64,000 nt of DNA from the NCBI RefSeq assembly GCF_023148685.1, contig NZ_JAHXNL010000003.1, positions 350,379-414,378 on the forward strand. Reading direction: 5' to 3'. The translations under genes and the position numbers were made by a program. Below the pieces are notes generated by a model, which was not told the DNA's origin, did not search any database, and saw only the letters and a program-made list of their open reading frames with translations. The stretch is from Georgenia sp. EYE_87 (GTDB lineage: Bacteria; Actinomycetota; Actinomycetes; Actinomycetales; Actinomycetaceae). Shown in pieces: positions 42,148 to 50,466 of this stretch; the first letter of the stretch is position 1, and each line of letters opens with the position of its first letter.

Positions 42148-42435
42148 ATGCGTCAGTACGAACTGATGATCATCCTCGACCCGGAGGTCGAAGAGCGCAC
42201 CGTCGCCCCGTCGCTCGACAAGCTGCTCACGGTCGTCAAGACCGGTGGCACCGTCGACAACGTCGACATCTGGGGCAAGCGCCGTCTTGCCTACGACATC
42301 AAGAAGCGTTCCGAGGGCATCTACGCGGTGGTCAACATGACCACCACGCCGGACATCGCCCAGGAGCTCGACCGCCAGCTCGGCCTGAACGAGGCCGTCC
42401 TGCGCACCAAGCTCATCCGCCCGGACGCTCACTGA
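42148..42435 (+). CDS. rpsF: 30S ribosomal protein S6
   Basis: 95 residues, the usual length. Starts [16 protein letters not shown] and contains the family segment [20 protein letters not shown]. It binds S18 in the small subunit. An AGAGGAGGT ribosome site precedes ATG 42148. First gene of rpsF-ssb-rpsR-rplI, a classic operon. A promoter probably lies in 41921-42147; TACGGTACTGT near 42020 could be a -10 region. Confidence 0.97.
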   Translation: MRQYELMIILDPEVEERTVAPSLDKLLTVVKTGGTVDNVDIWGKRRLAYDIKKRSEGIYAVVNMTTTPDIAQELDRQLGLNEAVLRTKLIRPDAH

Positions 42436-42477
42436 GCACCCGCTCACTGAGCACCACCTGACCCAGGGAGCACACGC

Positions 42478-43044
42478 ATGGCAGGCGAGACCGTCATCAC
42501 CGTCGTCGGAAACCTGACGGCGGACCCCGAGCTGCGTTTCACCCCGTCGGGGGCGGCCGTGGCCAGCTTCACCGTGGCGTCCACGCCGCGCACCTTCGAC
42601 CGCCAGGCCAACGAGTGGAAGGACGGGGAGACCCTGTTCATGCGCTGCTCGATCTGGCGCGAGGCCGCGGAGAACGTCGCCGAGTCGCTGACCAAGGGCA
42701 CCCGCGTGATCGTGCAGGGCCGGCTCGTGCAGCGGTCCTTCGAGACCCGTGAGGGCGAGAAGCGCACGGTCGTGGAGATGCAGGTCGACGAGGTCGGTCC
42801 TTCCATGCGTTACGCCACGGCCAAGGTCACGCGCTCGCAGCGCGGCGGCGGCGGCTTCGGCGGCGGCTCCGGTGGTCAGGGCGGCGGCTACAACGGTGGC
42901 AACCAGGGCGGCTTCGCCGGCGCGCGCGCCGGCGGCGGCGGCCAGCAGCAGGGTGGCGGGTTCACCGCTCCCGGCGGCGGCCAGGCCGACGACCCCTGGG
43001 CCACGGGCGGCTCGAGCGCGTTCAACGACGAGCCCCCCTTCTAA
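42478..43044 (+). CDS. ssb: Single-stranded DNA-binding protein
   Basis: 188 residues. The OB-fold spans 1-110 ([49 protein letters not shown]). A Gly/Gln-rich flexible tail follows, and the conserved acidic tip FNDEPPF recruits replication and repair partners. Located between rpsF and rpsR as in most actinobacteria. Confidence 0.97.
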   Translation: MAGETVITVVGNLTADPELRFTPSGAAVASFTVASTPRTFDRQANEWKDGETLFMRCSIWREAAENVAESLTKGTRVIVQGRLVQRSFETREGEKRTVVEMQVDEVGPSMRYATAKVTRSQRGGGGFGGGSGGQGGGYNGGNQGGFAGARAGGGGQQQGGGFTAPGGGQADDPWATGGSSAFNDEPPF

Positions 43045-43101
43045 GTCAGACCTTCCGGTGCGGCGCCCGGCGCCGCCCGCAGAACATCGAGGAGTACCAC
43101 C

Positions 43102-43338
43102 ATGGCGAAGCCTGTTCTTCGCAAGCCCAAGAAGAAGGCCAACCCGCTCAAGTCGGCCAAGATCGAGAACGTCGACTACAAGGACACCGCGCTGCTTCGG
43201 AAGTTCATCTCCGACCGCGGCAAGATCCGCGCCCGTCGCGTGACCGGCGTGTCCGTCCAGGAGCAGCGACTCATCGCCAAGGCCGTCAAGAACGCCCGCG
43301 AGATGGCCCTGCTGCCCTACTCGAGCTCGGCTCGCTGA
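43102..43338 (+). CDS. rpsR: 30S ribosomal protein S18
   Basis: 78 residues. The S18 core [20 protein letters not shown] and [20 protein letters not shown] is clear, ending [14 protein letters not shown]. There are no zinc-binding cysteines, so this is the Cys-minus form. GAGGAG precedes ATG 43102. Confidence 0.97.
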   Translation: MAKPVLRKPKKKANPLKSAKIENVDYKDTALLRKFISDRGKIRARRVTGVSVQEQRLIAKAVKNAREMALLPYSSSAR

Positions 43339-43355
43339 GGCCAGGGAGGCACATC

Positions 43356-43808
43356 ATGGCAAAGCTGATCCTGACCCACGAGGTCTCCGGTCTCGGCACC
43401 GCAGGCGACGTGGTCGAGGTGAAGGACGGGTACGCCCGTAACTACCTCGTCCCGCGTGGCCTCGCCACCCGCTGGACCAAGGGCGGCCAGAAGCAGGTCG
43501 ACCAGATCCAGGCGGCCCGCAAGGCCCGCGCGATCCACACGATCGAGGAGGCCCGCGACGTCCGTGACCGTCTGCAGGCCAACCCGGTCACCATCGCCGT
43601 GCGCTCCGGCGAGAACGGCCGCCTCTTCGGCGCCGTGACCACCGCGGACATCGCCGAGGCCGTCAAGGCCGCCGGCGGCCCGCAGCTCGACCGCCGCAAG
43701 ATCGAGGTCCCGGCCCCGATCAAGGCTGTCGGCGAGCACAAGGTCCACGTGCGGCTGCACGAGGACGTCCAGGCGACGGTCGACGTCAAGGTCGTCCCCG
43801 CCCAGTGA
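43356..43808 (+). CDS. rplI: 50S ribosomal protein L9
   Basis: 150 residues. The N-terminal domain [27 protein letters not shown] is diagnostic. A long helix and C-terminal domain ([20 protein letters not shown] region) follow. AGGGAGG precedes ATG 43356. Last gene of the rpsF operon, followed by a strong hairpin. Confidence 0.97.
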   Translation: MAKLILTHEVSGLGTAGDVVEVKDGYARNYLVPRGLATRWTKGGQKQVDQIQAARKARAIHTIEEARDVRDRLQANPVTIAVRSGENGRLFGAVTTADIAEAVKAAGGPQLDRRKIEVPAPIKAVGEHKVHVRLHEDVQATVDVKVVPAQ

Positions 43809-43856
43809 CACGGGCGGACCTCCCGACGGCGTGAGCCGCCCGGGTCGTCCGTCACC

Positions 43857-43894
43857 GGCTCCGGCCCGGTCCCTCACGGGACCGGGCCGGAGCC
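43857..43894. terminator. Strong hairpin terminator after rplI
   Basis: GGCTCCGGCCCGGTCCC pairs with GGGACCGGGCCGGAGCC around TCAC: 17 bp, perfect. It lies about 50 bases after the stop and also serves the converging pseudogene side. Confidence 0.9.
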
Positions 43895-43941
43895 GTTCTC
43901 GTGTCCCGAACGCACGCCACGGGCTGTGGCCCCACGCAGTG

Positions 43942-44256
43942 TCATCCGCGGCGCTGCGACGGCCGGGACGTGCCCTCGAAGGCCGCCCGGAGCTCGGCGA
44001 GGTCGAACTTGCCCTGCGTCGCGAGCATCGCCTGGGTGACCCGCCGCACCTTCTCGTGATCCGGGTCCTCCAGCATGTCGTACCACTCCGCCGGCACGAC
44101 CTGCCACGAGAGCCCGTAGCGGTCCTTCAGCCAGCCGCAGGGGCCCGGCTCCCCGCCCGCGACCAGCCGGTCCCAGAAGTGGTCGATCTCCGCCTGGTCA
44201 ACGCAGTTGACCGCGAACGACACGGCCTCGGTGCACGGGAACTGAGGGCCGCCCGA
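43942..44256 (-). pseudogene. N-terminally truncated PhnB-like/VOC protein remnant
   Basis: About 100 codons matching the C-terminal two thirds of PhnB-like (3-demethylubiquinone methyltransferase-like) proteins: GGPQFPCTEAVSFAVNC, then GEPGPCGWLKDRYGLSWQVVP and VRRVTQAMLATQGKFDLAEL. A GTG at 44223 allows a 93-residue frame. However, family residues continue upstream of it in the same frame to about 44253, so the usual ~55-residue N-terminus (metal-binding half) is missing. The MATE gene's stop codon (44261-44263) abuts the break, which points to a deletion joining the two. Probably nonfunctional. Confidence 0.75.
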
Positions 44257-44260
44257 CCGG

Positions 44261-45643
44261 TCATCGGCCGCTGCCGAGCACCATCCAGGACGTGCCGCGC
44301 GCCCGCAGGCCCGTGGTGACGGCCCGTGCGGTCATGAAGGCACCGCCGAAGGCCGCCCACAACCACGCCAGCCCGGCTGCGCCGTCGGGGGCGAACTCCT
44401 GGACCGCCCACGCCAGCGGGAGGTAGACGACGAGGGTGAGCACCCCCGCCCAGGCGAGGTAGCGGCCGTCCCCGGCCCCGATGAGGACGCCGTCGAGCAC
44501 GTAGACCCAGCCCGCCACCGGCAGGCAGGCCCCGGCCACGGCGAGGGCGACGGCGGCGGCGAGGCGGACGTCGTCGTCGCCGGTGAAGAGCGGGGCGAGC
44601 CACCAGCCTCCGGCGGCGAAGAGGACGCCGATGAGGGCGCCGGCGGCCGTGCCCCACTGCAGGCAGCGGCGCATGAGCGCGCGGACGTGGCCGGGGTCCC
44701 CGGCGCCGAGCGCCTGCCCGACCATCGCCTGAGCGGCGATCGCCAGGGCGTCGAGCGCGAACGCGGCGAGCCCCCACATCGCGTTGACCACCTGGTGCGC
44801 CGCGAGGCTCACGGCGCCCAGGGACGTGGCGACCGCGACGGTCGCCAGGATGGCGCCGCGCAGCGTGAGCGTCCGCACCAGCAGCGGCGCGCCGGCACGG
44901 GCGGCGGACCAGACGCCGGCGCCGCGCGGGCGCAGGGAGACGCCGATGCCGCGGGCGCGGCGCAGCACGACCAGGACGAGGGCGAGGCCCATGGCGGTCT
45001 GGGCGGTCGCGGTGCCCAGCCCCGAGCCCGCGACCCCCATGCGGAGGCCGTAGATGAACAGCGCGTTGAGGCCGATGTTGGACAGCGCACCCGCGACGGC
45101 GACGACGAACGGCGTCCGGGTGTCGAGCAGGCCCCGGAGGGTGCCGGTCGCCGCGAGCACGAGGAGCATCCCCGGCAGGCCCGGCGCGGACCAGCGCAGG
45201 TAGGCGACGGCGTGGGGCTCGACCGCCGCCGGAGCCCCCATCGCCGTCACGAGCCAGGGCGCGGCGAGGAAGAGCGCCGTCGCGGTCAGCGCCCCGAGCA
45301 CCGCCGCGAGCCACATGCCGTCCACGCCGGCGGAGACGCCCCCGGCGCGGTCGCCCGCGCCGACCCGGCGTGCGGTGGCGGCCGTGGTGGCGTAGGCGAG
45401 GAAGACGAAGACGCCGACGGCGGTCGTCAGCAGGGTGGAGGACAGGGAGAGGCCGGCGAGCTCGGCGGTGCCGAGGTGCCCGACCATCGCGGAGTCGACG
45501 AGGACGAAGAGGGGCTCGGCGACCAGGGCGCCCAGCGCGGGGACGGCCAGCGCGAGGATCTGCCGGTCGAGCGCACGCCCTTTCGGACGGCGACCCTCAG
45601 GTAGGTGTCGAGGGTCGGCCAACGTGTCGGGAGTGTCGTCCAC
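44261..45643 (-). CDS. MATE-family multidrug/metabolite exporter
   Basis: About 460 residues with twelve hydrophobic helices arranged as two similar halves. Starts after ~25 polar residues with ALAVPALGALVAEPLFVLVDSAMVGHLGTAELAGLSL, typical of DinF/MATE transporters. The second half includes LAAHQVVNAMWGLAAFALDALAIAAQAMVG. It exports cationic or metabolic compounds against Na+ or H+. GTG at 45643 with GGAG upstream is preferred over TTG at 45658. Divergent from dnaB. Confidence 0.93.
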   Translation of the reverse strand: MDDTPDTLADPRHLPEGRRPKGRALDRQILALAVPALGALVAEPLFVLVDSAMVGHLGTAELAGLSLSSTLLTTAVGVFVFLAYATTAATARRVGAGDRAGGVSAGVDGMWLAAVLGALTATALFLAAPWLVTAMGAPAAVEPHAVAYLRWSAPGLPGMLLVLAATGTLRGLLDTRTPFVVAVAGALSNIGLNALFIYGLRMGVAGSGLGTATAQTAMGLALVLVVLRRARGIGVSLRPRGAGVWSAARAGAPLLVRTLTLRGAILATVAVATSLGAVSLAAHQVVNAMWGLAAFALDALAIAAQAMVGQALGAGDPGHVRALMRRCLQWGTAAGALIGVLFAAGGWWLAPLFTGDDDVRLAAAVALAVAGACLPVAGWVYVLDGVLIGAGDGRYLAWAGVLTLVVYLPLAWAVQEFAPDGAAGLAWLWAAFGGAFMTARAVTTGLRARGTSWMVLGSGR

Positions 45644-45934
45644 CGATCTCCGTTCCAATTTTTCTCCACAGTGTGTGCACGCACCTGGGGACGCGTTCCC
45701 GCGCGATCCGGGGCATCCGCAGGGAGATACCCACAGAGTTATCCCCGGCTGTGCACAACCCCGGTACCGGGCTCCACAGGCCGTCCACAGGATAGGGCGG
45801 CTCCGTGCACAGACCCCATTCGGTGTGGACGACGCCGGGGGCCTAACCTCGCGTGGGCGCAGGCTGGGTTCGTGGGGTCCGGATGTGGGCGGCGGGCGTT
45901 AGACCTGAGTATTGCTTGAGGAAGAGGAGATCGG
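45644..45934. promoter_or_regulatory. dnaB upstream region with a cluster of DnaA-box-like sites
   Basis: 291 bases between the MATE gene and dnaB. Sites resembling DnaA boxes: TTCTCCACA 45662-45670, TACCCACAG 45728-45736, TTATCCCC near 45739, TGTGCACAA 45750-45758 (reverse), CCGTCCACA 45781-45789 and TGTGGACGA 45833-45841 (reverse). None is a perfect match, but the density is well above the surroundings and comparable to oriC. May couple DnaA to helicase expression. Confidence 0.5.
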
Positions 45935-47296
45935 GTGACGATCGCGGACGAACGTACGGCGACCAACGGTCGGGAGGGGTTCGACCGGACTCCTCCCCAG
46001 GACGTCGCGGCGGAGCAGAGCGTGCTTGGCGGCATGCTGCTCTCCAAGGACGCGATCGCCGACGTCGTCGAGGAGCTCCGCGGCAACGACTTCTACCGCC
46101 CGGCCCACGAGTTCGTCTACGAGGCGATCCTCGACCTCTACGGCCGCGGGGAGCCGGCCGACGCCGTCACGGTGGCCGCCGAGCTGACCAAGCGCGGCGA
46201 GATCGCCCGGATCGGCGGTGCGCCTTACCTGCACACCCTGATCTCGTCGGTCCCCACCGCGGCGAACGCCGGCTACTACGCCCGCATCGTCCGCGAGCAG
46301 GCGGTGCTGCGCCGCCTGGTCGAGGCCGGCACGCGCATCGTCCAGCTCGGCTACGCCACCGACGGCGGCGACGTCGAGGACCTGGTCAACAACGCCCAGG
46401 CCGAGGTCTACGCCGTCAGTGAGCGGCGCACGAGCGAGGACTTCGTGCCGCTGCGCGACACGATCAACCCGACGATGGAGGAGATCGAGGCCGCAGCCGA
46501 CCGCGGCGAGGGCATGATCGGCGTGCCCACCGGCTTCGCCGACCTCGACGCGCTGACCAACGGCCTGCACGGCGGGCAGATGATCATCATCGCGGCCCGA
46601 CCGGCCATCGGGAAGTCGACGATCGCACTAGACATATGCCGCTCAGCGTCGATCAAGCACGGGCAGACCTCGGTCATCTTCTCCCTGGAGATGGGCCGCA
46701 CCGAGATCACCATGCGACTGCTCTCCGCCGAGGCGCAGGTGCCGCTGCAGAACATGCGCAAGGGCACCATGCGCGAGGAGGACTGGACCCGCATGGCGAC
46801 CGCCATGAGCCGGGTGTCCGAGGCGCCGATGTTCATCGACGACAGCCCGAACATGTCGCTGATGGAGATCCGCGCGAAGTGCCGCCGGCTCAAGCAGAAG
46901 CACAACCTGCGCCTGGTCGTCGTCGACTACCTCCAGCTCATGAGCTCCGGAAAGCGCGTCGAGTCCCGTCAGCAGGAGGTCTCGGAGTTCTCGCGCGCCC
47001 TCAAGCTCCTCGCCAAGGAGCTCGAGGTGCCGGTCATCGCCGTCGCCCAGCTGAACCGTGGTCCCGAGCAGCGCACGGACAAGAAGCCGATGATGAGCGA
47101 CCTTCGCGAATCGGGCTCGCTGGAGCAGGACGCCGATGTGGTCATGCTGCTGCATCGCGAGGACGCCTACGAGAAGGAGTCCCCGAGGGCTGGTGAGGCC
47201 GACATCATCGTGGCCAAGCACCGCAACGGTCCGACCGACACGATCGTCGTCGCCTTCCAGGGTCACTACTCGCGGTTCGTGGACATGGCTCGTTAA
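45935..47296 (+). CDS. dnaB: Replicative DNA helicase DnaB
   Basis: Hexameric 5'-3' helicase at the fork, 453 residues with no intein. N-terminal domain RTPPQDVAAEQSVLGGMLLS; RecA-like domain with Walker A ARPAIGKST near 220, where Ala-Ile replaces the commoner Gly-Val; then IFSLEMGRTEITMRL, Walker B LVVVDYLQLM and DLRESGSLEQDADVVMLLHR. GTG at 45935 has GGAAGAGGAG upstream. A small ATGCACT-GAAA-AGTGCAT hairpin lies 16 bases after the stop (47312-47329). Confidence 0.97.
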   Translation: MTIADERTATNGREGFDRTPPQDVAAEQSVLGGMLLSKDAIADVVEELRGNDFYRPAHEFVYEAILDLYGRGEPADAVTVAAELTKRGEIARIGGAPYLHTLISSVPTAANAGYYARIVREQAVLRRLVEAGTRIVQLGYATDGGDVEDLVNNAQAEVYAVSERRTSEDFVPLRDTINPTMEEIEAAADRGEGMIGVPTGFADLDALTNGLHGGQMIIIAARPAIGKSTIALDICRSASIKHGQTSVIFSLEMGRTEITMRLLSAEAQVPLQNMRKGTMREEDWTRMATAMSRVSEAPMFIDDSPNMSLMEIRAKCRRLKQKHNLRLVVVDYLQLMSSGKRVESRQQEVSEFSRALKLLAKELEVPVIAVAQLNRGPEQRTDKKPMMSDLRESGSLEQDADVVMLLHREDAYEKESPRAGEADIIVAKHRNGPTDTIVVAFQGHYSRFVDMAR

Positions 47297-47311
47297 GTAG
47301 AAATGCCGACG

Positions 47312-47329
47312 ATGCACTGAAAAGTGCAT
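47312..47329. terminator. Small GAAA-loop hairpin after dnaB
   Basis: ATGCACT pairs perfectly with AGTGCAT around GAAA, just downstream of dnaB. Short for a terminator, but well placed. Confidence 0.4.
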
Positions 47330-47412
47330 GAGGCCTTGGGAAAAGACAGACGGCACCGGTACGGTGGCGGAACCGAGGTTGCTGGTGACGTCCTGAGCAC
47401 CCACGGCCCAGC

Positions 47413-48057
47413 TCAGCGCTGGTTGACGGACGCACATTCGTGCTCGTGGTCCTCGAGCAATCGGTCCATCGCCGCGCACACGGGTTGCAGGGCGTCGTGC
47501 ATGCGTTGCACGACGTCTCCGCTGAAGTCTTCAGTGCGAAACCATGTGCGCAACGTCGCGGCGAAAGTGGCCTGGACGGCGCCGCCGACGGCGGCGGGAA
47601 CGGCATCGTCGGCATGTGCGCCGGTTCGTTCGGCGACGAAATCAGCGACGGTCTGCGCCCACGCCAGCCAACGGACGGCCAGGTCCGAACGCAGGATGTC
47701 GGTCTGATGCTGAACCTTGAACCTCCGGCGCCAGAGCTGCTCTTCGTCGACGGCTTCTGCGAACGCTTGCACGACTGCGAGGTGCACAGCCGTCGCGATC
47801 GGGAGGTCTTCACGCTGCGAGAGCAGGAGTTCTGCCAGGCGGCGCAGGTGGATGTCGAAGGCACGCCAGACGAGGTCGGCCTTGGACGGAAAGTACCTGA
47901 AGAGCGTTGTCCTCCCGATGCCGCAGGCCCCAGCAACCTCGGTCATCGAGGTCTGGTCGAACCCCCTGACGAGGAACAGGCGCATGGCGCTGTCCTCGAT
48001 CTCTGTCGCCGAGGAGACCGCCGGACGTCCCCGTCGTCGACCAGCAGTCGATGTCAT
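47413..48057 (-). CDS. TetR-family regulator (MftR-like)
   Basis: About 214 residues. The N-terminal helix-turn-helix (AMRLFLVRGFDQTSMTEVAGACGIGRTTLFRYFPSKADLVW) closely follows the TetR pattern and resembles MftR regulators of mycofactocin loci; no mycofactocin genes are in this window. The variable C-domain would bind an effector. ATG at 48057 (M-T-S-T-A-G-R-R-R-G-R-P) is preferred to an upstream start. Divergent from the GMC oxidoreductase with a palindrome between, so it likely represses that gene and itself. GC content looks lower than its neighbours. Confidence 0.88.
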   Translation of the reverse strand: MTSTAGRRRGRPAVSSATEIEDSAMRLFLVRGFDQTSMTEVAGACGIGRTTLFRYFPSKADLVWRAFDIHLRRLAELLLSQREDLPIATAVHLAVVQAFAEAVDEEQLWRRRFKVQHQTDILRSDLAVRWLAWAQTVADFVAERTGAHADDAVPAAVGGAVQATFAATLRTWFRTEDFSGDVVQRMHDALQPVCAAMDRLLEDHEHECASVNQR

Positions 48058-48262
48058 CTGCCGGACACCCTCTCTTCCGCCAACAGTCCAAGACACTCCG
48101 TACCCGGCCGTAGCGGGCACTCACCCAATGTGCCGGCTCCTCGCGGCCAATTGACAGGAGCGTAGAGGAGGCGGGCTGAAGCCTCGGACCTCGCGCTGCG
48201 CTTCAGGGCGTGGTGTCCTGCGGTTCCCCCGAGACGTTCTCAGAACCTTATTATGGGACTGA

Positions 48263-48280
48263 GTACCATTAAGGTGGTAC
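48263..48280. promoter_or_regulatory. Palindromic operator between TetR and GMC genes
   Basis: GTACCATTAAGGTGGTAC: the inverted repeat GTACCA-N6-TGGTAC in the 286-base divergent gap. A TTATTATGG patch precedes it at about 48248. Spacing and symmetry fit a TetR dimer site; binding is inferred. Confidence 0.65.
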
Positions 48281-48343
48281 CAGCGAGCTACTGATCGGCG
48301 GTCGCTGAAGTCTGCCGAAACACCTGTGGCTCACGGAGATGGA

Positions 48344-49960
48344 ATGAGGCATTTCGTGGTCGACGACATTTACGACTACATCATCGTTGGGGCTGGCGCC
48401 GCGGGCAGCGTGCTGGCCAACCGGCTCAGTGCCGATCCGAGGAACTCAGTTCTGCTGCTCGAGTACGGGGGGTCGGACCGCAACCCGATGCACCACGTCC
48501 CGAAGGGGTTCTTCTTCACCCTGCGCGGAGACCGTTACGTCTATCGCTACCCCACGAAGCCCTTCAGCCCGCAGGGAGCTACTGAGCTCTGGACGCGCGG
48601 CAAGGTCTCGGGCGGTTCGAGCACCGTGAACGGGATGATGTACGTACGCGGGTCCGAGCGGGACTATGACGGCTTGGTCGAAAGGGGCAATCCCGGCTGG
48701 GGATGGGAGGACGTCCTGCCCATCTTCAAGCAGATGGAGCGGCACGTTCTGGGTGCTTCCTCCGTACGAGGTGGGTACGGGCCCTACGGCGTCTCCTTCG
48801 CCGAGACCGACGAGGTGTCGGAGCTGATCCTCCAAGCCGGCGAGGCGACCGGGCTCAAGCGCGTCGATGACGTGAACGCGGAGGACGTCGAGCGGATCGG
48901 TATGACTCCCTCCAGCGTCTGGAAGGGCCGGAGAACGTCGTCCGCGACGGCGTTCCTCAGACCGGCCCTGAAGCGGCGGAACCTGACCTACCTGACACGG
49001 ACTCGCGTGGGGTACCTCCAGTTTTCGGGGAGGCGCGTGACCGGGGTACTGGCGCAGCGCAAGGGGCGGAACGTCACCTTCCGCGCGCGTAAGGAGGTCA
49101 TACTCAGCGGTGGAACTATTGAGAGCACCATGCTGCTGGAGCGGTCCGGCATCGGGCGCCCGGACGTACTTCACGCTGCGGGCGTCAAGCTTCGTGTGGA
49201 GAGTCCCAACGTTGGGGAACGGGTGCTCGAGCAGCACGGGGTCGCCATGCAGGTGAAGTTCAAGGACCCCCTATTCGGGCTGACTTCCCGAGTGAACTCC
49301 TTCCCCAAGCAGATGTGGGAGGGCGCGAAGTATCTGCTCAACCGTAAGGGGCCCGTGGCCGACGGCGGATACAACGTGCTTGCCGCCTTCAAGTCCTCAC
49401 CCGAGCTGGAACGTCCTGACGTCCAGGGGCTCTTCACTCCGATTGCGTTGGATGCTGAGAGTTTCGATGCGGTCAAGGTTGCCAAGCACGCCGGCGCGAT
49501 GTTCATGGGCTACCAGATACGCCCGACCACCGAGAGCTCGATCCATATTTCCGGACGGAACCCCGACGACCTCCCGGTGATCGAGCCCAACTACTTCGGG
49601 ACAGCAGAGGACAAGGACGCTACGGCGTCGATCCTGGATCGCGGACGACGCATTTTCGCTCAGCAGCCTCTGAGCGAGTTCGTGGTCGAGGAAGAGTTCC
49701 CGGGCGCGAGTGTGTCCTCTCGCGACGAGGTCCTGAACTACGCGATCGAGACCGGAGCCACGATCTATCACGGTGTCGGCGCCAACGCCATGGGGCCCCA
49801 CGATGAGGACGTGGTGGACCCGACTCTGCGTGTTCGCGGCGTTGAAGGGCTCCGCGTTGCTGATGTGTCGGTACTTCCCGTCCAGGTGGCCGGGAACACC
49901 GCGGCGGCAGCCATGGCCATCGGATGGCGAGCAGCCGACTTCATCCTGTCGGACAACTGA
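48344..49960 (+). CDS. GMC-family FAD-dependent oxidoreductase
   Basis: Glucose-methanol-choline oxidoreductase, about 538 residues. FAD-binding IIVGAGAAGSVLANRLS near the start, GMC signature region RGKVSGGSSTVNGMMYVRGS, and a second signature-like SGGTIESTMLLERSGIG. The catalytic region has His in YHGVGANAMGP near 476, and a late AGNTAAAAMAIGWRAADF holds Asn where the second catalytic residue is expected. It likely oxidises an alcohol; substrate and electron acceptor are unknown. ATG at 48344 has GGAG upstream. A terminator hairpin follows. Confidence 0.9.
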   Translation: MRHFVVDDIYDYIIVGAGAAGSVLANRLSADPRNSVLLLEYGGSDRNPMHHVPKGFFFTLRGDRYVYRYPTKPFSPQGATELWTRGKVSGGSSTVNGMMYVRGSERDYDGLVERGNPGWGWEDVLPIFKQMERHVLGASSVRGGYGPYGVSFAETDEVSELILQAGEATGLKRVDDVNAEDVERIGMTPSSVWKGRRTSSATAFLRPALKRRNLTYLTRTRVGYLQFSGRRVTGVLAQRKGRNVTFRARKEVILSGGTIESTMLLERSGIGRPDVLHAAGVKLRVESPNVGERVLEQHGVAMQVKFKDPLFGLTSRVNSFPKQMWEGAKYLLNRKGPVADGGYNVLAAFKSSPELERPDVQGLFTPIALDAESFDAVKVAKHAGAMFMGYQIRPTTESSIHISGRNPDDLPVIEPNYFGTAEDKDATASILDRGRRIFAQQPLSEFVVEEEFPGASVSSRDEVLNYAIETGATIYHGVGANAMGPHDEDVVDPTLRVRGVEGLRVADVSVLPVQVAGNTAAAAMAIGWRAADFILSDN

Positions 49961-49965
49961 GCAGC

Positions 49966-50005
49966 CGGGCCGGGCCTGACTGACCTGACCGTCAGCCCCG
50001 GCCCG
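49966..50005. terminator. Hairpin terminator after the GMC gene
   Basis: CGGGCCGGGCCTGAC (49966-49980) pairs with GTCAGCCCCGGCCCG (49991-50005) with one mismatch, five bases after the stop. Confidence 0.75.
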
Positions 50006-50466
50006 ACCGCGCGTGGACGGTGCCACCCCGCTGCAGCACAGAGGACCGGGCCGACGGCGTATACGCCGAACAGCACCGCTGCGGCCGTGATCACCCAGGC
50101 GCGAGGTCGCGGGGCAGGTGCAGAAGCTCTCAATTGCCTATCCGGGCCCACAGCCAGACAGTCGCCGATCCGGAAGGCGGACGCCTAGATCGGCCGGCGC
50201 CACGGAACTTTCTGGACGTTCGCTGGTCCTCGACCTACTCGTACCTGCCCTGGCGAAGACGGCCGACGAGCGACGTGCGACGTACAGCGCCGGCAGCCTA
50301 CTACTCGCGGCTTCGAAGGGGCGGGTGCGCCGCAGATTTCTTGCAGGAACAACCTGCCGAGGACTTTGCAGGAGCGCCCGCAGTGCGGCCGCTTCTTGCA
50401 GGATCAGCGCATCCTCGCAAGTAGCTAGCAGCAGCTTGGTGCTGGTTCAGGGCGAAGTAGTACTCG
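50006..50466. other. Gene-poor stretch with a possible membrane-protein remnant
   Basis: About 460 bases. On the minus strand, codons from 50151 down to about 50037 read a plausible transmembrane start (RPRAWVITAAAVLFGVYAVG), then lose coherence; this could be the relic of a permease. From 50338 to 50425, TTGCAGGA recurs three times. No intact gene seen. Confidence 0.4.

Noticed and set aside
47413..49960. A mycofactocin biosynthesis cluster
   Set aside because: Only the TetR and GMC members are present; no precursor peptide, radical SAM or glycosyltransferase genes in the window.
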